NCBI RefSeq assembly: GCF_004331685.1
Contig: NZ_SJSM01000006.1
Location: forward strand, 1 to 64,000
DNA: 64,000 nucleotides
Reading direction: 5' to 3'
From: Pedobacter hiemivivus
GTDB lineage: Bacteria; Bacteroidota; Bacteroidia; Sphingobacteriales; Sphingobacteriaceae
The first letter of the stretch is position 1. Each line of letters begins with the position of its first letter. Of the stretch, positions 1 to 7,968 are shown piece after piece. The position numbers and the translations under genes are program-made. Below the pieces are notes generated by a model. That model made no database searches. It worked only from the letters and a program-made list of their open reading frames with translations, and was not told the origin of the DNA.

Positions 1-192
1 AACTTCACGGCTACTTGTGCATTTGTTCAATGCGCAGTATAGCATCGTTATTAAATGGGTATAAGTGTCAAAATGCTTATAGTAGTGATCGTGTTTACCG
101 GCACGGGCAATGGATTTAATCTTGCCCCGATCCAGCAAATTTAACAGTTGATTTAGTATGGGCTGTCCGGTAAAAAATATACTTTTGCTCAT
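1..192 (-). CDS. IS4-family transposase, N-terminal part (cut by window edge)
   Basis: Sixty-four codons read from an ATG at 192 to the left edge. The product begins MSKSIFFTGQPILNQLLNLL and continues with YYKHFDTYTHLITMLY, which matches the DUF4372 N-terminal domain of one group of IS4-type DDE transposases. The catalytic core lies outside the window, so activity cannot be judged. It is transcribed away from lutB, so the element's 5' end faces the chromosomal gene. The call rests on family recognition of the N-terminus only. Confidence 0.85.
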   Translation of the reverse strand, partial: MSKSIFFTGQPILNQLLNLLDRGKIKSIARAGKHDHYYKHFDTYTHLITMLYCALNKCTSSREV

Positions 193-233
193 GTTGATGT
201 TTTTAAGTGTGGTAACTCAAATATATCAACAAT

Positions 234-255
234 GGGCTAGCTTAACAGCTAGCCC
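234..255. repeat. 8-bp hairpin at the IS end
   Basis: GGGCTAGC (234-241) and GCTAGCCC (248-255) are perfect inverted copies with a 6-base loop. It lies between the transposase start and the presumed IS tip. It may be a subterminal structure, or a block to transcription entering the element from outside. Confidence 0.6.
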
Positions 256-418
256 AAAATTTTATCCGGACAACAGTGAAATAAATTCAGGATGACGACT
301 GCATTACATTAATGGTACAACCCTAATGATACAACCCTTTTTTATCCAAAACATAGCGTTTCCCAGTAAACAAAAGGTAATATAAACCCAACATGCAAGT
401 CATAAACTTAATTATTTT

Positions 419-426
419 TATATTTG
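419..426 (+). promoter_or_regulatory. Possible -7 box for lutB
   Basis: TATATTTG fits the Bacteroidota -7 consensus TAnnTTTG exactly and ends 7 bases before the lutB ATG. No TTTG or TTG is seen 19-23 bases upstream. If used, transcription would begin at or next to the start codon, giving a nearly leaderless message. The region is AT-rich, so chance is possible. Confidence 0.35.
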
Positions 427-433
427 GAAGCAT

Positions 434-1822
434 ATGAAGGTATCTGAGGATTTTTTGGCAAAGGCAGATGAGAAGGCCTTTGATTTAGGGCATCGCACAA
501 CTATTAATTATAATATCGGCAAGTATAACGCTGCCGTTGAGCGAGGTTTGTCTAAATTCGAAAATCTAGAGAACTCCAAAAAGAAGGCTCATGTGATTAA
601 ATGGCGGGTGATGGAACACCTGGATAAATTTTTACCTGAGTTCGAGTCCAACTTCCAACGCAGAGGCGGCAAAGTAATATGGGCCAATACCGCTGAAGAA
701 GCTCAAAAAGAAATCCTCAATATCATCAAAAAAAACGGTGGTAAAACCGTAATTAAATCAAAATCCATGACTACCGAAGAGATTCACCTCAATGAATTTC
801 TAGGAGAAAACGGGATTGAATCATTGGAAAGTGATTTGGGAGAATACATAGTTCAGCTACTTGGACAACCTCCCTACCACATTGTAACTCCTGCAATGCA
901 CCTCAATAAAGAGGATATTGCGAAGCTGTTTCATGAGAAATTTGGTACTCCACTTGACTTTACGCCACAACAACTAACTCAAAAGGCACGTGAGCTTTTG
1001 AGAGAAAAATACCTCAATGCAGATATTGGAATTAGTGGTGGAAACTTTCTGATTGCCGATACCGGAAGTATTGCATTAACAGAAAATGAAGGGAATGCGA
1101 GACTTTGCACCACCTTCCCTAAAATCCACATTGCTATTGTGGGCATTGAAAAGATTATTCCTTCGATGGCCGACCTCGACTTGTTCTGGCCACTGCTTGC
1201 CAGTCATGGCACTGGGCAAAACTTAACGGTGTACAATACCATATTAAGCGGTCCTAAACGTGGTGAAGAAACCGATGGCCCGGAAGAAATGTATGTGATA
1301 TTGCTCGACAATGGCCGAACCAACCTATTGGCTCAAAAAGACCAACGTCAAGGTTTGTATTGCATCAGATGTGGGGCTTGTTTAAACGCATGTCCTGTTT
1401 ACAAAAACATTGGTGGCCATACTTACAATACGACCTATAGCGGCCCAATTGGCTCCATCATAACCCCTCATTTAAAAGGAATGAAGGACTTTAAACATTT
1501 GAGTTATGCTTCCAGCTTATGCGGAAAATGTTCTGAAGTTTGTCCCGTTAAAATCGACATACATAAAATGCTACTGCTAAACCGAAGGGATGCAGCTGCA
1601 ACGCATGAGAATACAAAAAAAGAAGAAATTGGTTGGAAGCTTTGGAAAACCGGAATGCTAAAAAGGTCAAGAATGGACTGGTTTGGCGGAAAATTCAAGA
1701 ATTTCCTGCTTAAATTCCTCTTTAAAAAGTCAGCAGGGAAATATCGCGAAATGCCTACCGTTGCTCCCAAATCTTTTGCTAAATTATACGAAGAAAAAAA
1801 TAAGGGAAATAAAGACCTCTGA
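434..1822 (+). CDS. lutB: LutB-like lactate utilization iron-sulfur protein
   Basis: The protein (462 residues) combines an N-terminal LUD domain (about 60-300, with the glycine-rich GISGGNFLIADTGSI near 200-215) and a ferredoxin-like domain with two 4Fe-4S motifs: C310-x2-C313-x2-C316-x3-C320-P and C363-x2-C366-x3-C370-P. This is the architecture of LutB, a subunit of the LutABC complex that oxidises L-lactate to pyruvate in the cytoplasm. Length is normal for the family. LutA and LutC are not beside it: an IS end lies upstream and the E1 fusion gene starts 2 bases after its stop, so the two are probably co-transcribed. The substrate is inferred from family; some LUD proteins act elsewhere. 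Confidence 0.85.
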   Translation: MKVSEDFLAKADEKAFDLGHRTTINYNIGKYNAAVERGLSKFENLENSKKKAHVIKWRVMEHLDKFLPEFESNFQRRGGKVIWANTAEEAQKEILNIIKKNGGKTVIKSKSMTTEEIHLNEFLGENGIESLESDLGEYIVQLLGQPPYHIVTPAMHLNKEDIAKLFHEKFGTPLDFTPQQLTQKARELLREKYLNADIGISGGNFLIADTGSIALTENEGNARLCTTFPKIHIAIVGIEKIIPSMADLDLFWPLLASHGTGQNLTVYNTILSGPKRGEETDGPEEMYVILLDNGRTNLLAQKDQRQGLYCIRCGACLNACPVYKNIGGHTYNTTYSGPIGSIITPHLKGMKDFKHLSYASSLCGKCSEVCPVKIDIHKMLLLNRRDAAATHENTKKEEIGWKLWKTGMLKRSRMDWFGGKFKNFLLKFLFKKSAGKYREMPTVAPKSFAKLYEEKNKGNKDL

Positions 1823-1824
1823 CC

Positions 1825-3801
1825 ATGACCTTCGACAGAAAAGATAAAGATAACGCAACACTGCTAAATTTATATTTACGCTTACTTTACCCTCGAATGG
1901 TAGAGGAAAAGATGCTTATCCTACTTCGTCAGGGTCGCATAGGAAAATGGTTTTCTGGTATTGGACAAGAAGCAATTGCTGTAGGCAGTACACTTGCCAT
2001 GCACAATGAAGAGTACATCCTTCCCATGCACAGAAATCTGGGGGTTTTTACCTCCAGGAATATTCCACTCACAAAATTAATGGCCCAGTGGCAGGGTAAA
2101 GTCACCGGCTTTACCAAGGGCAGAGACCGCTCTTTTCATTTTGGCACACAAGAACACCGCATCATCGGGATGATCTCTCACCTCGGTCCTCAAATGGCTC
2201 TTGCTGATGGCATTGCATTAGCTGATTTGATTGAAAAAAAAAAGCAAGCAACCTTAGTTTTTACGGGTGAAGGTGCCACCAGCGAAGGTGATTTTCATGA
2301 AGCCATTAATGTTGCCGCAGTATGGAACCTTCCGGTCATCTTTTTAATAGAGAACAATGGCTACGGACTTTCCACCCCAATTAACGAGCAGTTTAAATGC
2401 AAAAATCTGGTCGACAAAGCTATTGGATATGGAATTGAAGGCTTTCAGGTGGATGGCAATAACATTCTCGAAGTGTACGACCTGATTAATCAGGTTGCTA
2501 CAAGTATGAGAGAAAATCCAAAACCAGTACTGATCGAATGTTTAACATTCAGAATGCGCGGTCATGAAGAAGCCTCGGGAACAAAATACGTCCCGCAGGA
2601 ATTATTCGAAGAATGGGCCGCCAAAGATCCGGTTAGAAATTTTGAACAATACCTGCAGGAACAGCAAGTCCTCACAATCGAATCCATAGCTGAAATAAAA
2701 ACAAGGTTTAAAAGCCAGATTGAACAAGATGTTGAAAATGCCTTTAATGAAGATGAGCCTGAAGTAAATACCGAAGTAGAACTTGAGGATATGTATTTCC
2801 CTTACGTTTCGACAACCATACCAGCTACCAAAGCAGCAACAGAAATGCGGTACCTTGATGCCATATCAGACGGGCTTAAAGTTGCCATGCAAAAACACAA
2901 AAACCTGGTATTAATGGGGCAGGATATTGCAGAATATGGCGGTGCTTTTAAAATTACGGATGGTTTTGTACAGGAATTTGGAAAAGCCAGGGTACGCAAT
3001 ACGCCGATCTGCGAATCAGCTATTGTTGGTGCAGCATTGGGGCTCTCTATCAATGGCTGTAAAGCGATGATGGAAATGCAATTTGCTGATTTTGCCACCT
3101 GCGGTTTTAATCAAATTGTAAACAACCTTGCCAAAACCCATTACCGATGGGGAGAAAAGGCCGATGTTGTGGTACGGATGCCTACTGGCGCAGGTACCGG
3201 TGCTGGCCCCTTCCATTCGCAAAGCAATGAAGCCTGGTTTACTAAAACCCCCGGACTAAAAGTAGTTTATCCAGCTTTCCCTCAGGATGCCAAAGGTCTT
3301 TTGCTGGCCTCAATCGAAGACCCGAATCCGGTCATCTATTTCGAGCATAAATACTTATACAGAAGCTTAAGTGGCCCGGTTCCGCAGGGCTTTTATACCT
3401 TTGAAATCGGCAAAGCAAATGTTTTAAAACAAGGTGAGCAATTTTGTATCATCACTTATGGCTTGGGTGTACATTGGGCACTATCCTATTTGAGTGAGAA
3501 TCCTGACCACTCAGCGACTTTAGTAGATTTACGAAGTTTGCAGCCTTGGGACAGAGAAGCGGTCGCCAATGCAGTTAAAACAACAGGAAGAGTACTTATT
3601 TTACATGAAGACACACTGAGTTCTGGTTTTGGAGCCGAACTGGCTGCCTGGATCTCTGAACATTGCTTTGAATACCTGGATGCCCCGGTAATGCGTTGCG
3701 CGAGCAGTGATACTGCAATTCCAATGAGTAAAGTTTTAGAAGATGATTTTCTTGCAAAAAGTCGTCTGCAAGACACTGTTAAACGGTTATTGGCTTATTA
3801 A
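1825..3801 (+). CDS. 2-oxo acid dehydrogenase E1, fused alpha and beta subunits
   Basis: This thiamine-diphosphate enzyme (658 residues) holds both E1 chains in one polypeptide. The alpha part (about 1-320) has the cofactor motif G148-E-G150 ending in N177-N178. The beta part (about 340-658) has the catalytic-type glutamate E397 in TPICESAIVGAALG and a C-terminal transketolase-like domain. It would decarboxylate a 2-oxo acid and pass the acyl group to the lipoyl arm of an E2. The branched-chain (2-oxoisovalerate) substrate is the usual assignment for such Bacteroidota fusions but is not proven here. It starts 2 bases after lutB. Its 3' end faces the sprT-like gene with only 2 bases between stops, and no terminator is visible. 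Confidence 0.88.
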   Translation: MTFDRKDKDNATLLNLYLRLLYPRMVEEKMLILLRQGRIGKWFSGIGQEAIAVGSTLAMHNEEYILPMHRNLGVFTSRNIPLTKLMAQWQGKVTGFTKGRDRSFHFGTQEHRIIGMISHLGPQMALADGIALADLIEKKKQATLVFTGEGATSEGDFHEAINVAAVWNLPVIFLIENNGYGLSTPINEQFKCKNLVDKAIGYGIEGFQVDGNNILEVYDLINQVATSMRENPKPVLIECLTFRMRGHEEASGTKYVPQELFEEWAAKDPVRNFEQYLQEQQVLTIESIAEIKTRFKSQIEQDVENAFNEDEPEVNTEVELEDMYFPYVSTTIPATKAATEMRYLDAISDGLKVAMQKHKNLVLMGQDIAEYGGAFKITDGFVQEFGKARVRNTPICESAIVGAALGLSINGCKAMMEMQFADFATCGFNQIVNNLAKTHYRWGEKADVVVRMPTGAGTGAGPFHSQSNEAWFTKTPGLKVVYPAFPQDAKGLLLASIEDPNPVIYFEHKYLYRSLSGPVPQGFYTFEIGKANVLKQGEQFCIITYGLGVHWALSYLSENPDHSATLVDLRSLQPWDREAVANAVKTTGRVLILHEDTLSSGFGAELAAWISEHCFEYLDAPVMRCASSDTAIPMSKVLEDDFLAKSRLQDTVKRLLAY

Positions 3802-3803
3802 GA

Positions 3804-4424
3804 TTATGTTCCTGTAGCCGCTAACGTAACCTCTGCAAGTGGGTTAAATAGGTAAATATTCCCGTTATCCAGACAAACACAACGATACCTTTTTCTCAGC
3901 TTTTCGCCCTTTTTAAACTGCCTTCCATCTTTAATCGTAAACACAGCATGTAATGGGAGTTCTTCCAGCCTTGAAGCGTCTAGCAGCTCATCGTATTTTT
4001 TTAAGGCTCGGGAAAGTTTTAAATCTGTACAGCTCGCAGCAGAAGGATTACTTAAATAACTAATGATCGCTTGTTTAACATCATCAGGAAAAATGTTTTG
4101 TTCCAAAAAAGGAACCATCATTCTCTTAAAATTATACTTCCACTCAGTTCCATGAGGCTTCACCCTGTTTTTATGATCGTTCCAGGTTAACAGGTGAGCA
4201 AATTCATGAACTGTAGTTACCAGAAACGCATAAGCATTAAGGTTATTATTTACAGAAATTTTATGCCCATTACCTTTATAAGGATGCCTGTAATCGCCAA
4301 GCTTCGTAGCCCTCCCTTTGGAGATCTTAAATTCACATTGAAAATAATCAATCCATTTAGCTATGATCGGTGCAGCATCTATGGGCATATATTGTGATAA
4401 GACTTTCTCCTTTTCCACGATCAC
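3804..4424 (-). CDS. SprT-like zinc metallopeptidase domain protein
   Basis: The protein (206 residues) carries the zincin motif H73-E-F-A-H77 followed by H91 (KPHGTEW), the ligand pattern of SprT/SprT-like domains. The C-terminal part, where many SprT proteins have a zinc ribbon, ends in a short beta-rich segment (LRKRYRCVCLDNGNIYLFNP) and lacks four clear zinc cysteines. The first start in frame is GTG at 4424, 12 bases after the feoB stop. A second GTG (4418) and an ATG (4388, residue 13) are alternatives. It is the last gene of the feoA-feoB run. The physiological substrate is unknown; eukaryotic relatives cleave DNA-protein crosslinks. Confidence 0.8.
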   Translation of the reverse strand: MIVEKEKVLSQYMPIDAAPIIAKWIDYFQCEFKISKGRATKLGDYRHPYKGNGHKISVNNNLNAYAFLVTTVHEFAHLLTWNDHKNRVKPHGTEWKYNFKRMMVPFLEQNIFPDDVKQAIISYLSNPSAASCTDLKLSRALKKYDELLDASRLEELPLHAVFTIKDGRQFKKGEKLRKRYRCVCLDNGNIYLFNPLAEVTLAATGT

Positions 4425-4436
4425 AATATAGCTAAA

Positions 4437-6554
4437 TTACTTTAAAAGCTGATAAGCGATTAAACTGGCCACATAAGCCAGCGAAGTCATATAGACCAAC
4501 TGAGTAACCGGCCATCGCCACGATTTTGTTTCCCGATAAACTACAGCCACTGTACTCATGCACTGCATCGCAAAAGCATAAAACAACATTAAAGAAAATG
4601 CCGTAGCAAATGTAAACACAGGCAATCCCGTTTCGGCATTCTTGGCACTCCTCATCTTGTTCCTTATTGTAGCCACTTCTTCATCTCCCCCATCAACGCT
4701 ATAAATAGTCGCCATGGTACCCACAAAAGCTTCTCTGGCTGCAAATGAAGTGATCAGGGCAATCCCGATCTTCCAATCAAATCCTAATGGCTTAATCGCG
4801 GGCTCAATAGCATGACCCAATATTCCGGCATAAGAATTTTCCAATCTTTCAGCAGCCCTATCTCTCTCCAGCGTACTAATCTGCACACTATCTTTTTGCG
4901 CCTCTATGGCCGCATATTTTTTGTCTATCTCCGCAAACCGTTCAGAAGGTCCGTAAGTAGCCAATACCCAAAGAATAATTGAAATGGCGATAATCACCTT
5001 ACCGGCTTCTACAACAAAGGTTTTAGATTTTTCATACATGGTGTAAAGCACATTGCTCCAACGCGGCTTCCGGTATACCGGCAACTCCATAATAAAGTAT
5101 GATTTCTCCTTAGCCTTGATCAAAAAGTTCATCACAAACGCTACGAGGATGGCCGTAACAATACTGATCAGATACATCCCCATCAAGGTTAATCCCTGCA
5201 AATTGATAAAGCCCCAAATCATTTTCTCGGGCACTACCAATCCAATCAATAAGGTATAAACTGGTAATCTGGCCGAACAACTCACCAACGGAGCGACCAT
5301 AATCGTAATGATCCGGTCTTTCCAGCTTTCAATGTTCCTTGCACTCATGATAGAAGGAACGGCACAAGCCAAACTACCAATCATTGGTACAACAGATTTA
5401 CCACTCAATCCAAACTTACGCATGATCTTATCCATCATAAAAGTCACGCGAGCCATATAGCCAGTATCTTCCAGAATAGAAATAAAGGCAAAAAGTATTG
5501 CAATCTGCGGAATAAAAATCACTACACCACCTAAACCTGCAAGTATACCATCCAAAAATAAATTGGTAAGAATCCCCTCAGGAAGATGTTGATGACCGTA
5601 TTCCGTAAGCCATACAAAAGTATATTCAATCAACTCCATCGGGTACGAAGACCAGGAGAAAATCGAATTGAAAATAAAAAATAATATGCCAATGAAAATA
5701 ATGAACCCCCAAAAGCGGTTGGTCAGGACAGCATCAATCTTATCACTAAAGACAAACTTCTTCGCTGCACCTGTATCTTTTACTATCCCAGTGAGTATAG
5801 TTCCCAAGTAACGGTAACGGGCTATCGTTTCGGCAGCCTGTAATTTCGACGAGTCGAAATGATACTCCTTTTTAATCTGATCAAATACATTTCTGTCTAT
5901 GGCAGAAAAAACATCGAGCGTTTCATACTGATGAAGCACCTGCAATGCAAAATAATCGTTGTCTGTTTTTAAATGTTTTTTGGCCAAATCTATGGCCTCG
6001 GGAGCCAGTACGTGCACATCAGCACCATCAACCTGGGTAGGTATTTTGGTGGTATTACTGATGGCTTCCTTTAGCTGATCCAAACCTGAATTACTTCTGG
6101 CGGATATAGAAACAATCTGGATCCCCAATCTTTGCGAAAGCTGATCTATATCGATTTCTATCCCCTCCTTTTTGGCCATGTCTGTCATGTTCAAAGCCAA
6201 AACAACAGGTAGCTTCAAATCAGCAACCTGCGAGTAAAGGAGTAAATTTCTTCTAAGGTTTGTAGCATCAGCTACCAATACCACTACGTCAGGATGACTA
6301 GCATTATTTTTATCCGCCAATACCTGAAAAACGATACTCTCGTCTTTACTTTTCGGATATAAGCTATAAGTACCAGGTAAATCTATGACCTCAGCCTGTT
6401 TACCATTGTTCAACTTGCAGTAACCTACTTTTTTATCTACTGTAATCCCTGGAAAGTTTCCAATCTTTTGATTTAATCCGGTAAGGAGATTGAAAAGTGT
6501 AGATTTTCCAGTATTGGGATTACCAACTAAGGCAATTTTTATATCTCTTCCCAA
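4437..6554 (-). CDS. feoB: Ferrous iron transporter FeoB
   Basis: FeoB (705 residues, usual length) imports Fe2+ across the inner membrane. It has an N-terminal GTPase domain with the P-loop GNPNTGKST at 11-19, DLPGTYSL as G3 and NMTD as G4, then a helical regulatory domain. From about residue 280 come hydrophobic segments with the two gate motifs, including the conserved cysteine in LACAVPSIMSARNI. The only start ahead of the P-loop is TTG at 6554; the frame closes at a TAA 15 bases upstream, and the next ATG lies deep in the GTPase domain. It begins 4 bases after the feoA stop, which suggests translational coupling. Confidence 0.95.
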   Translation of the reverse strand: MGRDIKIALVGNPNTGKSTLFNLLTGLNQKIGNFPGITVDKKVGYCKLNNGKQAEVIDLPGTYSLYPKSKDESIVFQVLADKNNASHPDVVVLVADATNLRRNLLLYSQVADLKLPVVLALNMTDMAKKEGIEIDIDQLSQRLGIQIVSISARSNSGLDQLKEAISNTTKIPTQVDGADVHVLAPEAIDLAKKHLKTDNDYFALQVLHQYETLDVFSAIDRNVFDQIKKEYHFDSSKLQAAETIARYRYLGTILTGIVKDTGAAKKFVFSDKIDAVLTNRFWGFIIFIGILFFIFNSIFSWSSYPMELIEYTFVWLTEYGHQHLPEGILTNLFLDGILAGLGGVVIFIPQIAILFAFISILEDTGYMARVTFMMDKIMRKFGLSGKSVVPMIGSLACAVPSIMSARNIESWKDRIITIMVAPLVSCSARLPVYTLLIGLVVPEKMIWGFINLQGLTLMGMYLISIVTAILVAFVMNFLIKAKEKSYFIMELPVYRKPRWSNVLYTMYEKSKTFVVEAGKVIIAISIILWVLATYGPSERFAEIDKKYAAIEAQKDSVQISTLERDRAAERLENSYAGILGHAIEPAIKPLGFDWKIGIALITSFAAREAFVGTMATIYSVDGGDEEVATIRNKMRSAKNAETGLPVFTFATAFSLMLFYAFAMQCMSTVAVVYRETKSWRWPVTQLVYMTSLAYVASLIAYQLLK

Positions 6555-6558
6555 ATCA

Positions 6559-6774
6559 CTATTGTATTATAATAACAGATGCTTCACTTTTACGTAAACA
6601 AAGTTGATAACCCGCCACCCGAATCGCGATCGGGCAACCAAGTGGCGCAAACCGTTCAACTTCTACAATCTCGCCAGGCAAACAACCCATTTCCATTAAT
6701 TTTAGAGACATCTCTAAATCTGTAAATGCTACAATAGTTCCTTGTTCTCCTGGATTAAGCTGTGAAAGTTTCAT
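6559..6774 (-). CDS. feoA: FeoA, small SH3-like partner of FeoB
   Basis: This 71-residue protein matches the FeoA fold: MKLSQLNPGEQGTIVAF, then GCLPGEIVEVERFAPLGCPIAIRVAGYQLCLRK. FeoA is a cytoplasmic accessory protein needed for FeoB-dependent Fe2+ uptake. It has an ATG start at 6774 and sits immediately upstream of feoB. About 110 bases separate it from the strong hairpin at 6885-6932, so it probably has its own promoter there. I saw no full TAnnTTTG box or convincing metal-regulator site in that interval. Confidence 0.93.
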   Translation of the reverse strand: MKLSQLNPGEQGTIVAFTDLEMSLKLMEMGCLPGEIVEVERFAPLGCPIAIRVAGYQLCLRKSEASVIIIQ

Positions 6775-6884
6775 CTATATTAAGGTTTTTATAAATCAAC
6801 CAAGAGCTTCATTTTTAAAGGGTAGACCCATGATTTACTGCGTGGTATGATAGGGGCGCAATTTAGACTTAATTTATAATAATT

Positions 6885-6932
6885 CCAAATAAAGACCGTA
6901 TAGGAAAGCCATCCTATACGGTCTTTATTTGG
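6885..6932. terminator. Perfect 21-bp hairpin, probable terminator
   Basis: Arms 6885-6905 and 6912-6932 are perfect reverse complements of 21 bases with a 6-base loop. Each arm ends in an A/T-rich segment (AAATAAAG...CTTTATTT), so it can act in either direction. On the minus strand it follows the gcvH, vanZ-like and small lipoprotein genes and separates them from feoA. Confidence 0.75.
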
Positions 6933-6973
6933 TCATTTTATGCACTATTGAGGTCCTAACCTCAAAGGATAAA

Positions 6974-7096
6974 CTATCGCCTGGGATAATTGTTATAACT
7001 CACCTTTGGACATTTGCAGCCTCCTTTAAAAACGCTGCAACTGCTTACCAGGCAAACCAACAACAATAAACCTAGCTTAATGATCAGTCTTTGCAT
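6974..7096 (-). CDS. Small (40-residue) predicted lipoprotein
   Basis: The reading frame starts with ATG at 7096 and stops with TAG at 6974. The product begins MQRLIIKLGLLLLVCLVSSC: a charged start, a hydrophobic core and a lipobox V17-S-S-C20. The mature part would be only about 21 residues and contains CKC (C27, C29) and a basic end (YPRR). It overlaps the last 20 bases of the VanZ-like gene in another frame and lies before the terminator at 6885-6932, so it is likely co-transcribed with gcvH and the vanZ-like gene. I do not recognise a family. A spurious frame is possible at this length, but the signal peptide and lipobox argue for a real gene. Confidence 0.6.
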   Translation of the reverse strand: MQRLIIKLGLLLLVCLVSSCSVFKGGCKCPKVSYNNYPRR

Positions 7097-7481
7097 AATT
7101 TGATTTATGTAATAATACATAGCTAAAAACTCCCATAAACACACCGATCATATCACAACCAAAATCCCACCATTCGGCAGATCTGTAGCTGAAAAACTTC
7201 CATTGTAACAATTCTATTCCTCCACCCAAAGCGGCAGTAATTACAATGATTTTAAAGATAGTTAAGGAGCTAAAACTATAATTGTGTTGATAGTTAATCT
7301 TGCCGTAAAACAAGAGTATAGTTAGCACAAAAAAGAAGCCCATATGGACAAATTTATCAAAGCCTTGAAAAAAGAAGCCACCGCTACCGCCCGAAGGCAT
7401 TCTCATGCAGCAAAGCACAACAATGACAATGGTCCATAGCACGGCCCAAATTTGATACTTTAATTGTCCAAAGATGCTCAT
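7077..7481 (-). CDS. VanZ-like membrane protein
   Basis: This 134-residue integral membrane protein has about four hydrophobic segments. It shows the VanZ-like signature residues: a DKFVHMGFFF motif after the first helix, GGGIELLQW in the middle, and RSAEWWDFGCDMIGVFMG near the end. The function of VanZ-like proteins outside glycopeptide resistance clusters is not known, and there is no van gene here. It begins 3 bases after the gcvH stop, so the two share a transcript. Its 3' end overlaps the small lipoprotein gene. Confidence 0.82.
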   Translation of the reverse strand: MSIFGQLKYQIWAVLWTIVIVVLCCMRMPSGGSGGFFFQGFDKFVHMGFFFVLTILLFYGKINYQHNYSFSSLTIFKIIVITAALGGGIELLQWKFFSYRSAEWWDFGCDMIGVFMGVFSYVLLHKSNYAKTDH

Positions 7482-7484
7482 TTA

Positions 7485-7865
7485 TTAAGCGCCTACCAGT
7501 GCTTTGTAAGCATCAGCGGTCAACAGTCCATCTACTTGAGATGCATCTGAAATAGCCACTTTTACCATCCATCCCTGGCCATAAGGATCAGAGTTTACCA
7601 ACTCAGGATTATCATTTAAAGCAGCATTGATTTCTAATACTGTACCTGTTACCGGCATAAACAAATCTGAAACAGTCTTAACCGCTTCAACAGTACCGAA
7701 AACCTCGTCTTTACCTACTTCGTCACCTACAGTATTGATATCAATATATACAATATCACCTAACTCACGTTGTGCAAAATCAGTAATACCGATAAAAGCT
7801 TCATTACCTTCAACTTTAACCCATTCGTGATCTTTTGTGTACTTTAATTCTGATGGAAAATTCAT
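7485..7865 (-). CDS. gcvH: Glycine cleavage system H protein
   Basis: GcvH (126 residues, normal length) is the lipoyl carrier that shuttles the aminomethyl group between the P, T and L proteins of the glycine cleavage system. The lipoylated lysine is K63 in [14 protein letters not shown]. The protein is complete from [20 protein letters not shown] to its C-terminus. No gcvT or gcvP is nearby; separate location is common in this phylum. It is the first gene of a three-gene unit with a well-formed promoter at 7935-7966. No glycine riboswitch is apparent in the roughly 60-base leader. Confidence 0.96.
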   Translation of the reverse strand: MNFPSELKYTKDHEWVKVEGNEAFIGITDFAQRELGDIVYIDINTVGDEVGKDEVFGTVEAVKTVSDLFMPVTGTVLEINAALNDNPELVNSDPYGQGWMVKVAISDASQVDGLLTADAYKALVGA

Positions 7866-7934
7866 TTTTTTAATATTATATGTTAGTTGCTATATTTTAA
7901 TTCAAAATCAGGTAAGCTTATACCCAATCCGCGT

Positions 7935-7966
7935 CAAAGGTAATTAAATCTCATCATTTAAAACAA
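7935..7966 (-). promoter_or_regulatory. Promoter of the gcvH operon
   Basis: On the minus strand the -7 box TACCTTTG (7942-7935) fits TAnnTTTG exactly. A TTG (7966-7964) stands 21 bases upstream at the -33 position. Transcription would start near 7928, giving a leader of about 60 bases. The promoter sits immediately after the sprA stop codon. Confidence 0.7.
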
Positions 7967-7968
7967 CT

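Larger units (their letters stand above)
1..280. mobile_element. End of an IS4-family insertion sequence (partial)
   Basis: The transposase start at 192 and the following roughly 90 bases form one end of an insertion sequence. A terminal motif around 261-277 (tttatccggacaacagt) looks like the end of such elements, but the exact boundary and target duplication cannot be set without the other end. The right limit of 280 is an estimate. Confidence 0.55.

Noticed and set aside
6933-6973. A further small gene after the mini-lipoprotein
   Set aside because: Only about 40 bases remain before the terminator, and no start with a ribosome site is present.
7866-7934. A glycine riboswitch ahead of gcvH
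   Set aside because: The leader is only about 60 bases, far shorter than a tandem glycine aptamer, and lacks its conserved core.
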